DNA from: DASQHW01 sp038238245
GTDB taxonomy: Bacteria; Actinomycetota; Acidimicrobiia; IMCC26256; PALSA-610
Length of the DNA: 64,000 nucleotides
Assembly: GCA_038238245.1 (NCBI GenBank)
Contig: JBBRXX010000003.1
Span: 1 to 64,000 of the forward strand
Direction of reading: 5' to 3'
Below the pieces are notes generated by a model. The model was not told the origin of the DNA and ran no database searches. It saw nothing but the letters and a program-made list of their open reading frames with translations. The translations under genes and the position numbers were made by a program. Position 1 is the stretch's first letter; each line of letters begins with the position of its first letter. This document shows, one piece after another, positions 41,565-50,736 of the stretch.

Positions 41565-41642
41565 GTCGCATGAGACGATGCCGCGTCGCCGAACTCATCG
41601 CAACCGGCGATGACTTTCGGTCTCGCGTCACGTCAGAAAGTC

Positions 41643-42182
41643 ATGGACGCAACGAACCTCGCCGACCTGTACCGACTGCCCCCGCTCGACTGGGCCCGCA
41701 TCGAAGCCCGGCTCGACCAGGGCATGACGCAAGCGCCGGAGACCGGCGGCCCGGACCGTCATACGTGCTGGTTGGCGACGATCAACCGGGATGGCACCCC
41801 GCACCTCACGGGCGTCGGCGCGCTCTGGGTCGACAGCGCCTTCTGGTTCGAGACCGGCGGAGCGACACGCAAAGCGAGGAACCTCGCTCGCGACGCGCGC
41901 TGCACATTGAGCGTCTCGACGCGCGAGTTCGACCTCGTGGTAGAGGGCGAGGCGCGCAGGATCACCGACCCGACGACGGTCGCGGCAATGGCCGCACGAT
42001 GGGCCGCCGGGGGGTGGCCTGCTCGCGTCGACGAATCCGGTCAGGCGCTCACGGCCGAATTCAGTGCTCCTTCGGCGGGACCGCCGCCATGGTTCGTCTA
42101 CCGGCTGACGCCTTCCTCGGCTACGGCACTCTCGACGGTCGAGCCGGGCGGTGCGACGCGCTGGCGCAATTTCCACCAGTGA
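41643..42182 (+). CDS. Pyridoxamine 5'-phosphate oxidase-like (FMN/F420-binding split-barrel) protein
   Basis: The 179-residue split-barrel protein starts MDATNLADLYRLPPLDWARI. It contains WLATINRDGTPHLTGVGALW, TRKARNLARDARCTL and LVVEGEARRITDPTTVAAMA, which are the PNPOx-family phosphate-binding strands. In actinobacteria this branch binds FMN or F420 and reduces small molecules. ATG 41643 is preferred over ATG 41610 because homologous proteins begin with this MDATNLADLY-type segment. The gene is divergent from the DHFR-family gene with 78 bp between. Confidence 0.8.
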   Translation: MDATNLADLYRLPPLDWARIEARLDQGMTQAPETGGPDRHTCWLATINRDGTPHLTGVGALWVDSAFWFETGGATRKARNLARDARCTLSVSTREFDLVVEGEARRITDPTTVAAMAARWAAGGWPARVDESGQALTAEFSAPSAGPPPWFVYRLTPSSATALSTVEPGGATRWRNFHQ

Positions 42183-42439
42183 CGCACCGTCGACGCGCGG
42201 CGCATGGCAATGCGATCGCGCCGCCGAAGGTCATGTGCGTGCGAAATATGGGAAACGTCGTTACGCACCCGTTACGTCACGTATGCCGGGGATCGTCGGC
42301 CTGACGTCCCGCTCTGTCAGCACAGTGCGCCGGATACCTCGTCGGAGAGCGGGGGCGGCCGCTTGTGCTCTCCGCGCGTCGGGTGTAGTCCTTCGGTACT
42401 TGGAGCGGGGTCCGTTCTCAGGTCTTTGGGGGATTCTTC

Positions 42440-43834
42440 ATGCGCAAGTTGTTCTTGATCGGCATGGTTGTCGCGCTCGTCATCGCCGCGGCCGGATGCA
42501 AGCTGGTGGTCACACCGAACGCGCCGAACGGCTGGTCCTTCGTCAACGAGGGAAGCAACGGGAGCGGGTACTACGTCAACGGCCCGGGCGATCCGCCGGC
42601 CGGTCGTGGGAGCGCGCTCTTGACGATCGATGGCACCGGCCGTGAGGCGGTCGCAACCGGCCTCTTCAGCGGGAGACGGCTCGACACGTTCACCACGTTG
42701 AAGTACTCGACGTATCAGGCGTTCTCGGGCTCGCCCAACGAGACGCTTTATCTCCAGTTCGACGTCGATTACGACTCCACCGACTCGTCCACCGTCTACC
42801 AGGGCCGGCTCGTGTACGTGCCGTCAGCCTCTCAGACGGTCTTGCCAAAGACGTGGCAGGAGTGGAACACGATGGACACGAATGCGTCGTGGTATTCGTC
42901 GGCCAGCGGTGCATCTGGGAACCGCCCGATCGTCAATGACACCCCGGAGGCGAACCCGCCCTGCGACGGGACCCCGTCCTGCACGTGGGCGACCATATTG
43001 GCCGACTACCCGAACGCGCGAGTGCGCCCGACGCTGAACAGCGTGCCGAGCCCGCTCCTCATTCGTGCCGGGGGTCCGGTCACCGGTGGCTTCGTAGGCG
43101 CGACCGACAACGTGATCGTCGGCATCAGCGGCACCGACGTCGAAACGAACTTCGAGCCCGGTGACGGCAACGTCGTCATCAACACGTCGAACGCGGCCTC
43201 CCGCGGGTTCGCGTTCGTGAACGAGGGGGCGAACGGCAGCGGATCCTTCGTCGGCGGGCCGAGCGGTTCGGACGGCTCGGGCAGCGCGAAGCTCACGGTC
43301 GACCAGACTGGAGGCGAGGCGTTGGTGAACGGTCTCTACGCCGGAACGCGGCTCGATCACCTCAGCTTCTTGTCGTACAAGACCTACCAGGCGGCCGCAA
43401 CGCACGCGACGACGCTGCAGCTCGACGCCGACTACGACGCCACCGACAACACGACGCAGTTCCAGGGCCGCATCGTGTTCGAACCCGAACTCGCGGGAGC
43501 GGCGCCGATCACGAACGAGATCTGGCAAACGTGGAACCCCCTTACCACGCCGTCAGGTTGGTGGCAGACCGGCACGCCGAGGGTCGGCGGGATCGTCGTC
43601 GCACAGGAATGCACCCAGGCGAACCCGTGCTCGTTTGCCGAGCTCCTCGGCCACTACCCCAACGCGGCGATCCGCCCCATCACCGGGCAGACCGGTGGGC
43701 AACCGATCGCCGGCGGGATCTGGCTCAAGGCCGGGAGCGGCTGGGGGAACTTCACCGGCAACATCGACTCGCTGACCACGGCGGTCAACGTCGGTGCAGT
43801 CAACGGCACCGCGACCTACGACTTCGAGCCGTAA
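42440..43834 (+). CDS. Secreted lipoprotein with two tandem homologous domains
   Basis: The 464-residue protein has a lipobox signal peptide, MRKLFLIGMVVALVIAAAGC, with acylated C20. Two repeats of about 210 residues follow. The first starts GWSFVNEGSNGSGYYVNGPG (about residue 31) and the second GFAFVNEGANGSGSFVGGPS (about residue 256). Both continue with a TxLKYSTYQ/LSYKTYQ strand, LQFDVDYD/LQLDADYD, and a GRLVY/GRIVF segment, then a loop with paired Cys (CDGTPSC, CTQANPC) and HYPNA/DYPNA. The beta-rich pattern resembles carbohydrate-binding or PEP-type surface domains but no family was identified. It is followed by a strong terminator. Confidence 0.75.
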   Translation: MRKLFLIGMVVALVIAAAGCKLVVTPNAPNGWSFVNEGSNGSGYYVNGPGDPPAGRGSALLTIDGTGREAVATGLFSGRRLDTFTTLKYSTYQAFSGSPNETLYLQFDVDYDSTDSSTVYQGRLVYVPSASQTVLPKTWQEWNTMDTNASWYSSASGASGNRPIVNDTPEANPPCDGTPSCTWATILADYPNARVRPTLNSVPSPLLIRAGGPVTGGFVGATDNVIVGISGTDVETNFEPGDGNVVINTSNAASRGFAFVNEGANGSGSFVGGPSGSDGSGSAKLTVDQTGGEALVNGLYAGTRLDHLSFLSYKTYQAAATHATTLQLDADYDATDNTTQFQGRIVFEPELAGAAPITNEIWQTWNPLTTPSGWWQTGTPRVGGIVVAQECTQANPCSFAELLGHYPNAAIRPITGQTGGQPIAGGIWLKAGSGWGNFTGNIDSLTTAVNVGAVNGTATYDFEP

Positions 43835-43852
43835 ACCGACCCGGAGAAACTC

Positions 43853-43889
43853 ACGGCCGCCGCGTCCTCGGACGCGGCGGCCGTTTCTT
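43853..43889 (+). terminator. Rho-independent terminator after the lipoprotein gene
   Basis: A perfect 14-bp stem (43853-43866 with 43871-43884) has the loop CTCG and is followed by TTTCTT. The GGCCGCCGCG stem and short T run give one of the clearest terminators of the window. Confidence 0.8.
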
Positions 43890-43949
43890 GCGACGGGTGT
43901 CGCGCGCCCTGCAGGACCCGATCTCGTTGGGTCTACGAGCGCGCGCCGA

Positions 43950-46331
43950 TCATGGGATGACGACCTCGCGTGTCGACGAAGACGGTGGGCCGGTCCCGTT
44001 CGCGTTCACCGCTGCGATCACGAACGTGTACGGCTGCCCGTGAATGAGACCGGAGACGGTTCCTGAGGTTGCGCCCGCCGGGAAGCTCACGGCCGCGGAC
44101 GTCAGCGGCACGGCCTTGTAGCGCGGCGTCACGACGTAGCCCGTGATCGCCGACCCGTTGTTGTTCGCGGGCGCTGTCCAGCTCACCGTTGCCGAACCAG
44201 GCGGCCCGGTCGTCACCATTTGATTGGATGGTCGGGTGGGTGCGCCGACAGTGATCGCGGAGGTCGTCGTCGGCAGGCCTGCACCGCGGCCGTTCACGGC
44301 GACGATGCTGAACGTGTAGTTCTCGGCGTTGCTCAGGCCGGTCACGACCCCACCCGTCGCGGATGCAGGGAACGAGGTGGTCGGAAGGGTCGTGAACCCC
44401 AAGTGCGGAGTGACGCGGTATGTGACGATCCCGGAGCCGTTCGTCGTCGTCGGAGGCTTCCAGTGGAGGGTGGCACTCTGGTTGCCGGGCGTCACCGTGA
44501 CCGACAAAGGCGGCGTCGGCGCGCCGATCGTGATCGGGGGGGTCGCTTGCCAGGGAATGCCGAGCCCGAGGGCGTTCGTGGCGTACATCGTGAACGTGTA
44601 CGCCTGCCCGTTGGTGAGATTCTTCACGCTGCCGGTAAGGGGACCGGTCGAGGCGCTGCCCGGGTAGCTGGTCGACGGCAAGACGGTCGTTCCCTTACGG
44701 GGAACCACCTTGTAGCTCGTGATCGGTGAGCCGCCCGTGCTGAGCGGAGCGAACCACGTGAGGGTTGCCTTGCCGTCGCCCGTGACGGCCGTGACGTTCC
44801 GTGGCGGGTACGGGGGCACGTTCGTCAGCGTCGTCGCCGGATGGACCGGGAGCAGCATTGGCGGTCGCGGCGCCTGCGTGAAGTCGAAGTCGTTGACGAG
44901 ATCTCCGAGGATCCCGACGTTCTCGCGGATGGTCGGCCGCGGGTCCGGGCGGCCATCGTTGGTCGGGTCGAGACGCTGACCGCCGAGAAAGTCGTCCTCG
45001 ATGAACTTGAGGTACGCGTCGAAGCTCAATGTCTGATGGTCGACATAGCCGCGCTTTGCGTACGGGCTGATCACGATGCCCGGGACGCGCAGGCCGTAGC
45101 CGTTGACGTCGACGTTCGGCGGCACGACGTGATCGTAGAAACCGCCCCAGTCGTCCCACGCCAAGAAGATCGCGGTCGATGACCATTCCGGGCTCTTCAT
45201 CACGGCGTTCACGAGGCTGGTCACGTACGACTGCCCGGCGCTGACCGACGAAGGCGGGTGCTCGCTCACGTCGCCGGACGGCACGATCCACGACACCGCG
45301 GGCAACGTTCCGTTTTTCGCGGCCGAGTAGAAGTTTCCGATCGACTGAATGTTGCCGACCTGGCCGTTGTTGCGGACGGTGTCGAAGTACGGCAGCGGGT
45401 TCCAGATGCCGAACGTGGTCGGCTGCTGCACGACCGGCGCGCACGAGACGGAAGCGTCATCCTCGCAGTCGGGTTCGGTTCCCGCCACGACGTAGTAGCC
45501 CCACGACACCGCGTTCTTGTGCAGCAGGTAGGTCAGATCCGTCCACGCATAAGTGGGTGACAGGGGGTTGATCTGTAGGTTCGTCGGATCACCCGCGATC
45601 GCGGGTTGGGCCCCCGCCTGGTCGGGGTCGTTCGTGCACGATGAGGGGGCGTGGCTCGTGCATTTCGCCGACCAGCCTGACACTTGGAAGAGGTGGGCGG
45701 GCAGGCTCCAGGACGCGTTCGGCTGAAACATGCGGTCTTGCAGCACGAAGTTGCGCGCGTACGCCCAGTAGTTCCTGATGTCGGACTCCGTGTGATAACC
45801 GAGGACGTTCACCGGGTTGTAACGGCAGCCCACGGCGATCCCGCCGCACGCCTCCGCGTTTCTCTGCGCCTCGGTCAAGAAGCCGTCCATCCTGCCGCCG
45901 TCGATGTTGGCGATCGCGTTGGCGCCCCCGTGCGGACCACCCACGACATAGCCGCGGTGATCGACGAACGGGTGCACGCAGGGACCGCTGCCGCTCGGGA
46001 TGCACGGGCTGGGCTTGCCGTTCACCATCGGGATGCCGTCGGCGCCCGGGTAGGTCCCGAAGTACTGGTCGAACGAACGGTTCTCCTGCATGATCATCAC
46101 GACGTGCTGGATCTTCTGGATGCCCGTCAGTGGCGCAGGCGCTGCCGCCGATGCGCGTTCCGCACCAGAAGTCGTTGCAATCACCAAGTTGACCGCCATC
46201 ACGGCGAGCACCAGCGCGATTGATCCGTAACGCCAACCCGGACGCCGTGCGCGTCGGCGCGACGTGAAAGCGTCAGCGACGTTCGGACGCGAGGACTCGA
46301 CCGACAGGTGAACCGAATCGAGATCGCGCAT
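43950..46331 (-). CDS. Secreted phospholipase C/phosphoesterase-family protein with three fibronectin III repeats
   Basis: The 793-residue protein has an N-terminal signal or anchor helix (about residues 33-55, SIALVLAVMAVNLVIATTSG). A phosphoesterase family domain follows (PF04185 pattern) with IQHVVMIMQENRSFDQYFG, GYHTESDIRNYWAYARNFVL, AWDDWGGFYDHVVPP and AKRGYVDHQTLSFDAYLKFI. From about residue 510 three FnIII-like repeats of about 90 residues follow, each starting PxxPxxVTVTxGxxSATLxW. The catalytic Asn/Asp/His residues of the ENRSFD and DHVVPP motifs are present, so hydrolysis of phosphodiesters such as phospholipids is likely. The start ATG 46331 has GGAGG 5 nt upstream. The FnIII repeats probably bind carbohydrate or the cell wall. 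Confidence 0.8.
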   Translation of the reverse strand: MRDLDSVHLSVESSRPNVADAFTSRRRARRPGWRYGSIALVLAVMAVNLVIATTSGAERASAAAPAPLTGIQKIQHVVMIMQENRSFDQYFGTYPGADGIPMVNGKPSPCIPSGSGPCVHPFVDHRGYVVGGPHGGANAIANIDGGRMDGFLTEAQRNAEACGGIAVGCRYNPVNVLGYHTESDIRNYWAYARNFVLQDRMFQPNASWSLPAHLFQVSGWSAKCTSHAPSSCTNDPDQAGAQPAIAGDPTNLQINPLSPTYAWTDLTYLLHKNAVSWGYYVVAGTEPDCEDDASVSCAPVVQQPTTFGIWNPLPYFDTVRNNGQVGNIQSIGNFYSAAKNGTLPAVSWIVPSGDVSEHPPSSVSAGQSYVTSLVNAVMKSPEWSSTAIFLAWDDWGGFYDHVVPPNVDVNGYGLRVPGIVISPYAKRGYVDHQTLSFDAYLKFIEDDFLGGQRLDPTNDGRPDPRPTIRENVGILGDLVNDFDFTQAPRPPMLLPVHPATTLTNVPPYPPRNVTAVTGDGKATLTWFAPLSTGGSPITSYKVVPRKGTTVLPSTSYPGSASTGPLTGSVKNLTNGQAYTFTMYATNALGLGIPWQATPPITIGAPTPPLSVTVTPGNQSATLHWKPPTTTNGSGIVTYRVTPHLGFTTLPTTSFPASATGGVVTGLSNAENYTFSIVAVNGRGAGLPTTTSAITVGAPTRPSNQMVTTGPPGSATVSWTAPANNNGSAITGYVVTPRYKAVPLTSAAVSFPAGATSGTVSGLIHGQPYTFVIAAVNANGTGPPSSSTREVVIP

Positions 46332-46348
46332 ACGAACCTCCGACTGAT

Positions 46349-47251
46349 TCAGTCGCGAGTGTTGTCCGTGGTCTTCGAAGGATCGGCCTGCTGCGCGGCT
46401 GCGCGCTCGGCCTTTCGTACCCAGGCGTGCAGGGCCTGTCGCGTCGTACCGATTTGCGAGGCGACATGCATCATCGTTTGCCACTCCGTGCGGCGATCTC
46501 GCCGGGAATCGAGGACCAATTGCACCGCGCGCTGGCGTTCCTCTGCCGAGAATTCCTTCCTCTTGCAGTCCACGACGACGCTGACCCGTTTGCCCCGTAG
46601 GTAGTCGAGCATCTGCTCCCTGTCGAGCAGTCCCGATGTTGCCCAGTCGAAATATTCATACGTCCACGCGAAGCTGGACAACATCGCGTCGAGCGCTCCG
46701 CGGCTGGGATAACCCTCCACTGATTCTCCGAGCCGAAGCGGACGACCGTCGACCGGGCCCCGAAGCTCGATGACCGCACCCTCGAGGAGAGAGATGTTGG
46801 TGTCGATGATCAAGGTTCGAGGATCGAGCTCAGCGATCTTTGTCAACAACAGCAGGTGAGAGTTGACGTGATAGAGGATCCCGAAGCAGAGAACAACGTC
46901 ACAATGCTCGATCTGGTCGATGAGCTCGTAGATGTCTCCGACAAGGAACTCGTACTTGTCGGAGGGGACGTTGTAGTACGCCATGTTGTCGAGACTCTTT
47001 TGTACCAAGTCTGCACCGAACTCGATTCCGATCACCCGGGCCGCGCCGGCCTGCAAGGCGGCGAAACTGAACCGGCCGTCGTGGCTCGCGAGGTCGAGGA
47101 CCGTTGCTCCTTCGATGAGCTTGCGGTTCTCGTGAATTATCCCCAGGTAACGAGCGTTGAGCCGATCCACGACAGAGCCCAACTGGTCCGTCTCGACGAA
47201 TCTCGAAAAGTGGTCGAAGAATCGAGTTGGATCGAAGGACTGATCGGTCAT
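46349..47251 (-). CDS. SAM methyltransferase with C-terminal IS3 OrfA-like helix-turn-helix
   Basis: Residues 1-225 of this 300-residue protein form a class I methyltransferase with motif I VLDLASHDGRFSFAALQAGA, IGIEFGADL, and VLCFGILYHV. It resembles type 11/tRNA-modifying methyltransferases. Residues 233-285 read EFSAEERQRAVQLVLDSR then EWQTMMHVASQIGTT and ALHAWVRKAER. This is the pattern of the N-terminal HTH of IS3-family transposase OrfA (EF...AV.LVLE...W..I..VA..LG....L..WVR.AE). The fusion is in one frame without a stop. Whether the tail is functional DNA binding or relic cargo is unclear. It lies 17 bp upstream of the PLC-like gene on the same strand. Confidence 0.75.
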   Translation of the reverse strand: MTDQSFDPTRFFDHFSRFVETDQLGSVVDRLNARYLGIIHENRKLIEGATVLDLASHDGRFSFAALQAGAARVIGIEFGADLVQKSLDNMAYYNVPSDKYEFLVGDIYELIDQIEHCDVVLCFGILYHVNSHLLLLTKIAELDPRTLIIDTNISLLEGAVIELRGPVDGRPLRLGESVEGYPSRGALDAMLSSFAWTYEYFDWATSGLLDREQMLDYLRGKRVSVVVDCKRKEFSAEERQRAVQLVLDSRRDRRTEWQTMMHVASQIGTTRQALHAWVRKAERAAAQQADPSKTTDNTRD

Positions 47252-47421
47252 CCAAGTTCTCCTACGAGGTACGCCGGTGCGGCGAGCGCCGCGATACTAC
47301 GCGGCTGCTCGCGCGCCCTCTCCGGAGCGCACGCGAGGTGGTTCGATCTGCCAGCGGCGTGCATCTTGCGAAACTCACTGGAGTGCGCCGATCCTTCGGG
47401 GACCACATGACGGCTGCCTCG

Positions 47422-47640
47422 CTAGCTGCCGCACTCGACGATCCGGTCGGGCTTGACTTCGCAGACGATCTCTTGCGTGACCCACGGATGTTGCAGGTCG
47501 GAACGCCGCACCAGCGGTGTGCGAACAAGGTCGACTTCTTCTCCGCGCACCACAGCTCGGCGAGACGGCGGACGATCTCATCGCGCTCCCCGCTGGACAC
47601 GTCCGAAGGGTACCGACGCCCCAGGTGCACAGAAAGGACG
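47422..47640 (-). pseudogene. Cephalosporin hydroxylase (CmcI)-like gene fragment, frameshifted
   Basis: Read on the minus strand from about 47640, one frame gives ERDEIVRRLAELWCAEKK then FAHRWCGVP. The homology then continues one frame over with LQHPWVTQEIVCEVKPDRIV, followed by ECGS and a stop codon at 47422-47424. The order (W.G.P..Q.P.....QEI..E.KPD.IVE.G) is the N-terminal part of CmcI-type SAM-dependent hydroxylases/methyltransferases. The rest of the enzyme is missing, so this is a truncated pseudogene with at least one frameshift. No complete copy is present in the window. Confidence 0.55.
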
Positions 47641-47676
47641 TAATGGCTACAGTTTGCTCCCTCGGAGAGGGACAAC

Positions 47677-49647
47677 GTGGGGAAAATTGGCAGGGATTGC
47701 TCGAGCATTGGTGCGCGGCGTGAGCGAGGCATCGCTCGTGTCGTGACTACGGCGGTGGTCGTCGCGATCGCGGCATCCACGTTGATCTTCGTGATGCCGC
47801 AGGCACGTGCGGCGACCGAGGTCCATCTGACTGCCGCCGGCGACTACGGCGCCAGAGCGAGCACCGCGACCGTGCTCCAGAAGATCGCCGATCTCGACCC
47901 GGATGCCCACCTGGCGCTGGGAGACCTGCGCTACGGCGACGTCGCCTCGGAGAATGCGTGGTGCAGCTACGTGAAGGCCCGGGTGGGTGAAGGCTTTCCC
48001 TTCGAGCTGATCTCGGGCAACCACGAGAGCCTCGACGAAGCAGAAGGGCTCATCAACAACTACAGCGCGTGCCTGCCGAATCAGGTCCCGGGTGTCGTCG
48101 GCACGTACGGCCGCGAGTACTACATGGACTTTCCGCAGGGCGCACCGCTTGTTCGCGTGATTCAGGCCTCGGCCACGCTGACCTTCGAGGACGGCAGGTG
48201 GGCCTATGCGCTCGGGGACGCGCACTACAACTGGGTCTCCAACGCCATCGACGATGGTCGTGCGAAGGGTGCGAAGTGGATCATCGTGACGTCGCACATT
48301 CCTTGCCTGTCGGTCGGTATCTACAACTGCCCGGCAACGGACCTCTATCGACTCTTGGCCGCGAAGAAGGTCGACCTCGTCCTGCACGGTCATGAGCACG
48401 GGTACATGCGCACGCACCAGTTGCGCTCCGGGGTCGCGGGCTGCACCACGATTCCGTCAGGGACCTTCAACCCTGCGTGTGTCGCGGATTCCGACAACGC
48501 GTACGTCGCCGGGGCGGGTTCGGTCTTCGCGACCGTCGGCACCGGAGGAACGGCCCTCAGGGATGTCAACGCGGCCGATACGGAGGCCGGATATTTTGCG
48601 GCGTTCGAAGGGCTCAATTCCAACCCGACCTATGGCTTGCTCGACCTGTCGATCACCGACTCGCAGTTGACCGCGCAGTTCGTTCCCACGTCGGGAGGGA
48701 CCTTCTCCGATTCGTTCACCATCACCAAGGGCGCGCCGCCGGAGAACCAGCCGCCGGTCGCAGCGTTCACCACACAGGTCCAGGACCGCACGTTGACCGT
48801 CGATGGCTCCACCTCGTCGGACGCGGACGGCACCATCGCCACCTACGACTGGGACTTCGGTGACGGGTCCGTCGCGACCGGGCGTAACCCCGCCGCGCAC
48901 GTCTACGCCGTGGCCGGGACCTACCAGGTCACGCTGACCGTCCACGACGACCAGGGGGCGATCAACAGCACGACGAAGTCGGTGACCGTCACCGATCCGG
49001 TCCCGCCGAACAAGTTGGCGGAGGATCTGTTCGCGCGCACGCTCGCGTCGGGTTGGGGTTCTGCTCCGCTCGGAGGCGCGTGGACGGTTTCCACGGCATC
49101 CGCCTTCTCGGTCAACGGGGCGGAAGGATCGATCTCCTCGAACGCAGGGGGCGGACGCAACGCGTACCTGCGCAGCATCTCGAGCAACACCACCGACGTC
49201 GTCTTCACGATGGGCAGCAACAAGGTCGTGACGGGGAGTGGTCTGTACGTGAGTGCGGTGGGTCGGTCCGTCACCGGCGCCGGCGACTACCGATCGGTCG
49301 TGCGTTTCATGGCCGACGGGAGGGTGTCGGTCCGGCTGGGCCGCACGACGGCTGACGGTACCGAAACCGTCCTGAGGCCCGAGACCATCGTGGCCGGCCT
49401 CACGTACGGCGCTTCGGACAAGCTGCAGACGCGCGTCCAGGTCACGGGAACGAATCCCACCACGGTGCGAACGAAGGTGTGGAAGGTCGGTGCATCCGAA
49501 CCTGCCGCGTGGACGCTGACCACCACCGACGCAACCGCGAACCTGCAAGCAGCCGGGGTGACAGGCCTCGTGACCTACTTGTCGAGCAGTGCCACCAACA
49601 CGCCGATCGTCTTGTCGGTGGACAACTACGTCGTGACGAAGCCGTGA
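47677..49647 (+). CDS. Secreted metallophosphoesterase with PKD domain
   Basis: This 656-residue protein starts at GTG 47677 (GAGAGGG site 5 nt upstream). It has a signal peptide ending near PQARA (about residue 45), then a calcineurin-like phosphoesterase domain. The domain motifs are TAAGDYGARA, LALGDLRYGD, ISGNHES, IIVTSHIP and LVLHGHEHGYMRT, which supply the two-metal ligands (Asp, Asn, His). From about residue 355 a PKD domain follows (DADGTIATYDWDFGDGSV, HVYAVAGTYQVTLTV), and the last 180 residues form a beta-sandwich (lectin/LamG-like). It probably cleaves phosphate esters outside the cell. The next gene is a methyltransferase on the same strand. Confidence 0.8.
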   Translation: MGKIGRDCSSIGARRERGIARVVTTAVVVAIAASTLIFVMPQARAATEVHLTAAGDYGARASTATVLQKIADLDPDAHLALGDLRYGDVASENAWCSYVKARVGEGFPFELISGNHESLDEAEGLINNYSACLPNQVPGVVGTYGREYYMDFPQGAPLVRVIQASATLTFEDGRWAYALGDAHYNWVSNAIDDGRAKGAKWIIVTSHIPCLSVGIYNCPATDLYRLLAAKKVDLVLHGHEHGYMRTHQLRSGVAGCTTIPSGTFNPACVADSDNAYVAGAGSVFATVGTGGTALRDVNAADTEAGYFAAFEGLNSNPTYGLLDLSITDSQLTAQFVPTSGGTFSDSFTITKGAPPENQPPVAAFTTQVQDRTLTVDGSTSSDADGTIATYDWDFGDGSVATGRNPAAHVYAVAGTYQVTLTVHDDQGAINSTTKSVTVTDPVPPNKLAEDLFARTLASGWGSAPLGGAWTVSTASAFSVNGAEGSISSNAGGGRNAYLRSISSNTTDVVFTMGSNKVVTGSGLYVSAVGRSVTGAGDYRSVVRFMADGRVSVRLGRTTADGTETVLRPETIVAGLTYGASDKLQTRVQVTGTNPTTVRTKVWKVGASEPAAWTLTTTDATANLQAAGVTGLVTYLSSSATNTPIVLSVDNYVVTKP

Positions 49648-49771
49648 CCACCCCCAAGGCGCGCTGACCTGGGTTGCCATTGTCGGCCCACGCGACCCGC
49701 ACTCGGATTTGGCCGGCAGTCGGCCGGACCGACCATTCTTAGCGTGCTCATCGTCAAGCTGGGGTCACCGC

Positions 49772-50716
49772 GTGGACGTGCAACGGATCCGAGAGCTCTT
49801 TCCGGTCGACGAATCCGTCGTCTCAGCGTTGCGCGACGACGATGCGATCAGATCGCAAGGGAGATATCACGCGTGGGTACAGGCGATGGGTGGTGAGCAG
49901 CGCTTCCCCGTCGAGTTCCTGTTGCCACGTATCCACCGAACCATTCGTGAAGAGTGGCCGCCGTTCATCTCACGTCGGCGCGGACATGTCGACATGTCGC
50001 CGGACGACCTTCGCGCCGTCGTAGAAGGTCTCGGCCCTTGGAACATTCCCCTGCGGATCGCGGAAGGTGTCAGCACGATGCCCGATGCCACGTTGCTTGC
50101 CGCCGCCGTCGTGACGAGCCGGCTCCTCTTTCGCCGGGACTTGATCGCCGGCACCATCGCAGCGGTGCTCGGCGCCGACGCATCGCGCACCACCGTCTTG
50201 GACATCGGTTGCGCGAGCGGCTTCTTCAGCATGGATCTTGCCGACCGCGGCGTGGGCGAGGTGCAGGGCATCGACCTCCGGCCGGCCAACGTCGCGCAGG
50301 CAAAATTCCTCGCCGAACACTACGGAGTCGACCGGGTCAACTTCGACGTGAGTGATGCCGACGCACTTGGCACCGACAAGACGTGGGACGTCGTCATGAA
50401 CCTCGGCGTTTTGTACCACGTCGTCAACCCGCTGCAGTTCATCCGCCAGACCTACGAACTCTGCAATCGGTTCGCGATCATCGACACCGTGTGTCATCGC
50501 GAACCTGTCTCGGGCTATTTCATCTTCGGCGACAAGGACGTCGCCGAATTCACCGAAGGCCGCGAGATCTACGAGCTGCACCCTACGTACCGCGGCGTGA
50601 TCGACACGATCCGGTACGCCGGCTTCCGCGAAGTGTTCGAGGTGGTGGGCGACGCCGAAAGACCTCACCCGCTGTACGAGAACGGCGGAAGAAGGTGCTT
50701 CCTCGCGGTCAAGTAG
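49772..50716 (+). CDS. Class I SAM-dependent methyltransferase
   Basis: The 314-residue protein starts at GTG 49772 (VDVQRIRELFPVDESV) after a GGGG tract. The upstream open frame lacks protein-like composition. Motif I VLDIGCASGFFSMDLADRGV is at about residue 143; IDLRPANVAQAKF and MNLGVLYHVVNPLQFI are the later motifs. The FILYHV-like segment and the C-terminal EGREIYELHPTYRGVIDTIR resemble the tRNA-wobble/mo5U-type or sugar methyltransferases. It shares the GxLYHV motif with the methyltransferase at 46349. The substrate is unknown; a surface-glycan modification is possible from context. Confidence 0.75.
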   Translation: MDVQRIRELFPVDESVVSALRDDDAIRSQGRYHAWVQAMGGEQRFPVEFLLPRIHRTIREEWPPFISRRRGHVDMSPDDLRAVVEGLGPWNIPLRIAEGVSTMPDATLLAAAVVTSRLLFRRDLIAGTIAAVLGADASRTTVLDIGCASGFFSMDLADRGVGEVQGIDLRPANVAQAKFLAEHYGVDRVNFDVSDADALGTDKTWDVVMNLGVLYHVVNPLQFIRQTYELCNRFAIIDTVCHREPVSGYFIFGDKDVAEFTEGREIYELHPTYRGVIDTIRYAGFREVFEVVGDAERPHPLYENGGRRCFLAVK

Positions 50717-50736
50717 TTGGACGACTCACCGCGCGC

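Noticed and set aside
47227..47643. Plus-strand open frame of 138 residues
   Set aside because: Low-complexity Arg/Ser composition and antisense to the CmcI-like fragment, whose protein homology lies on the minus strand.
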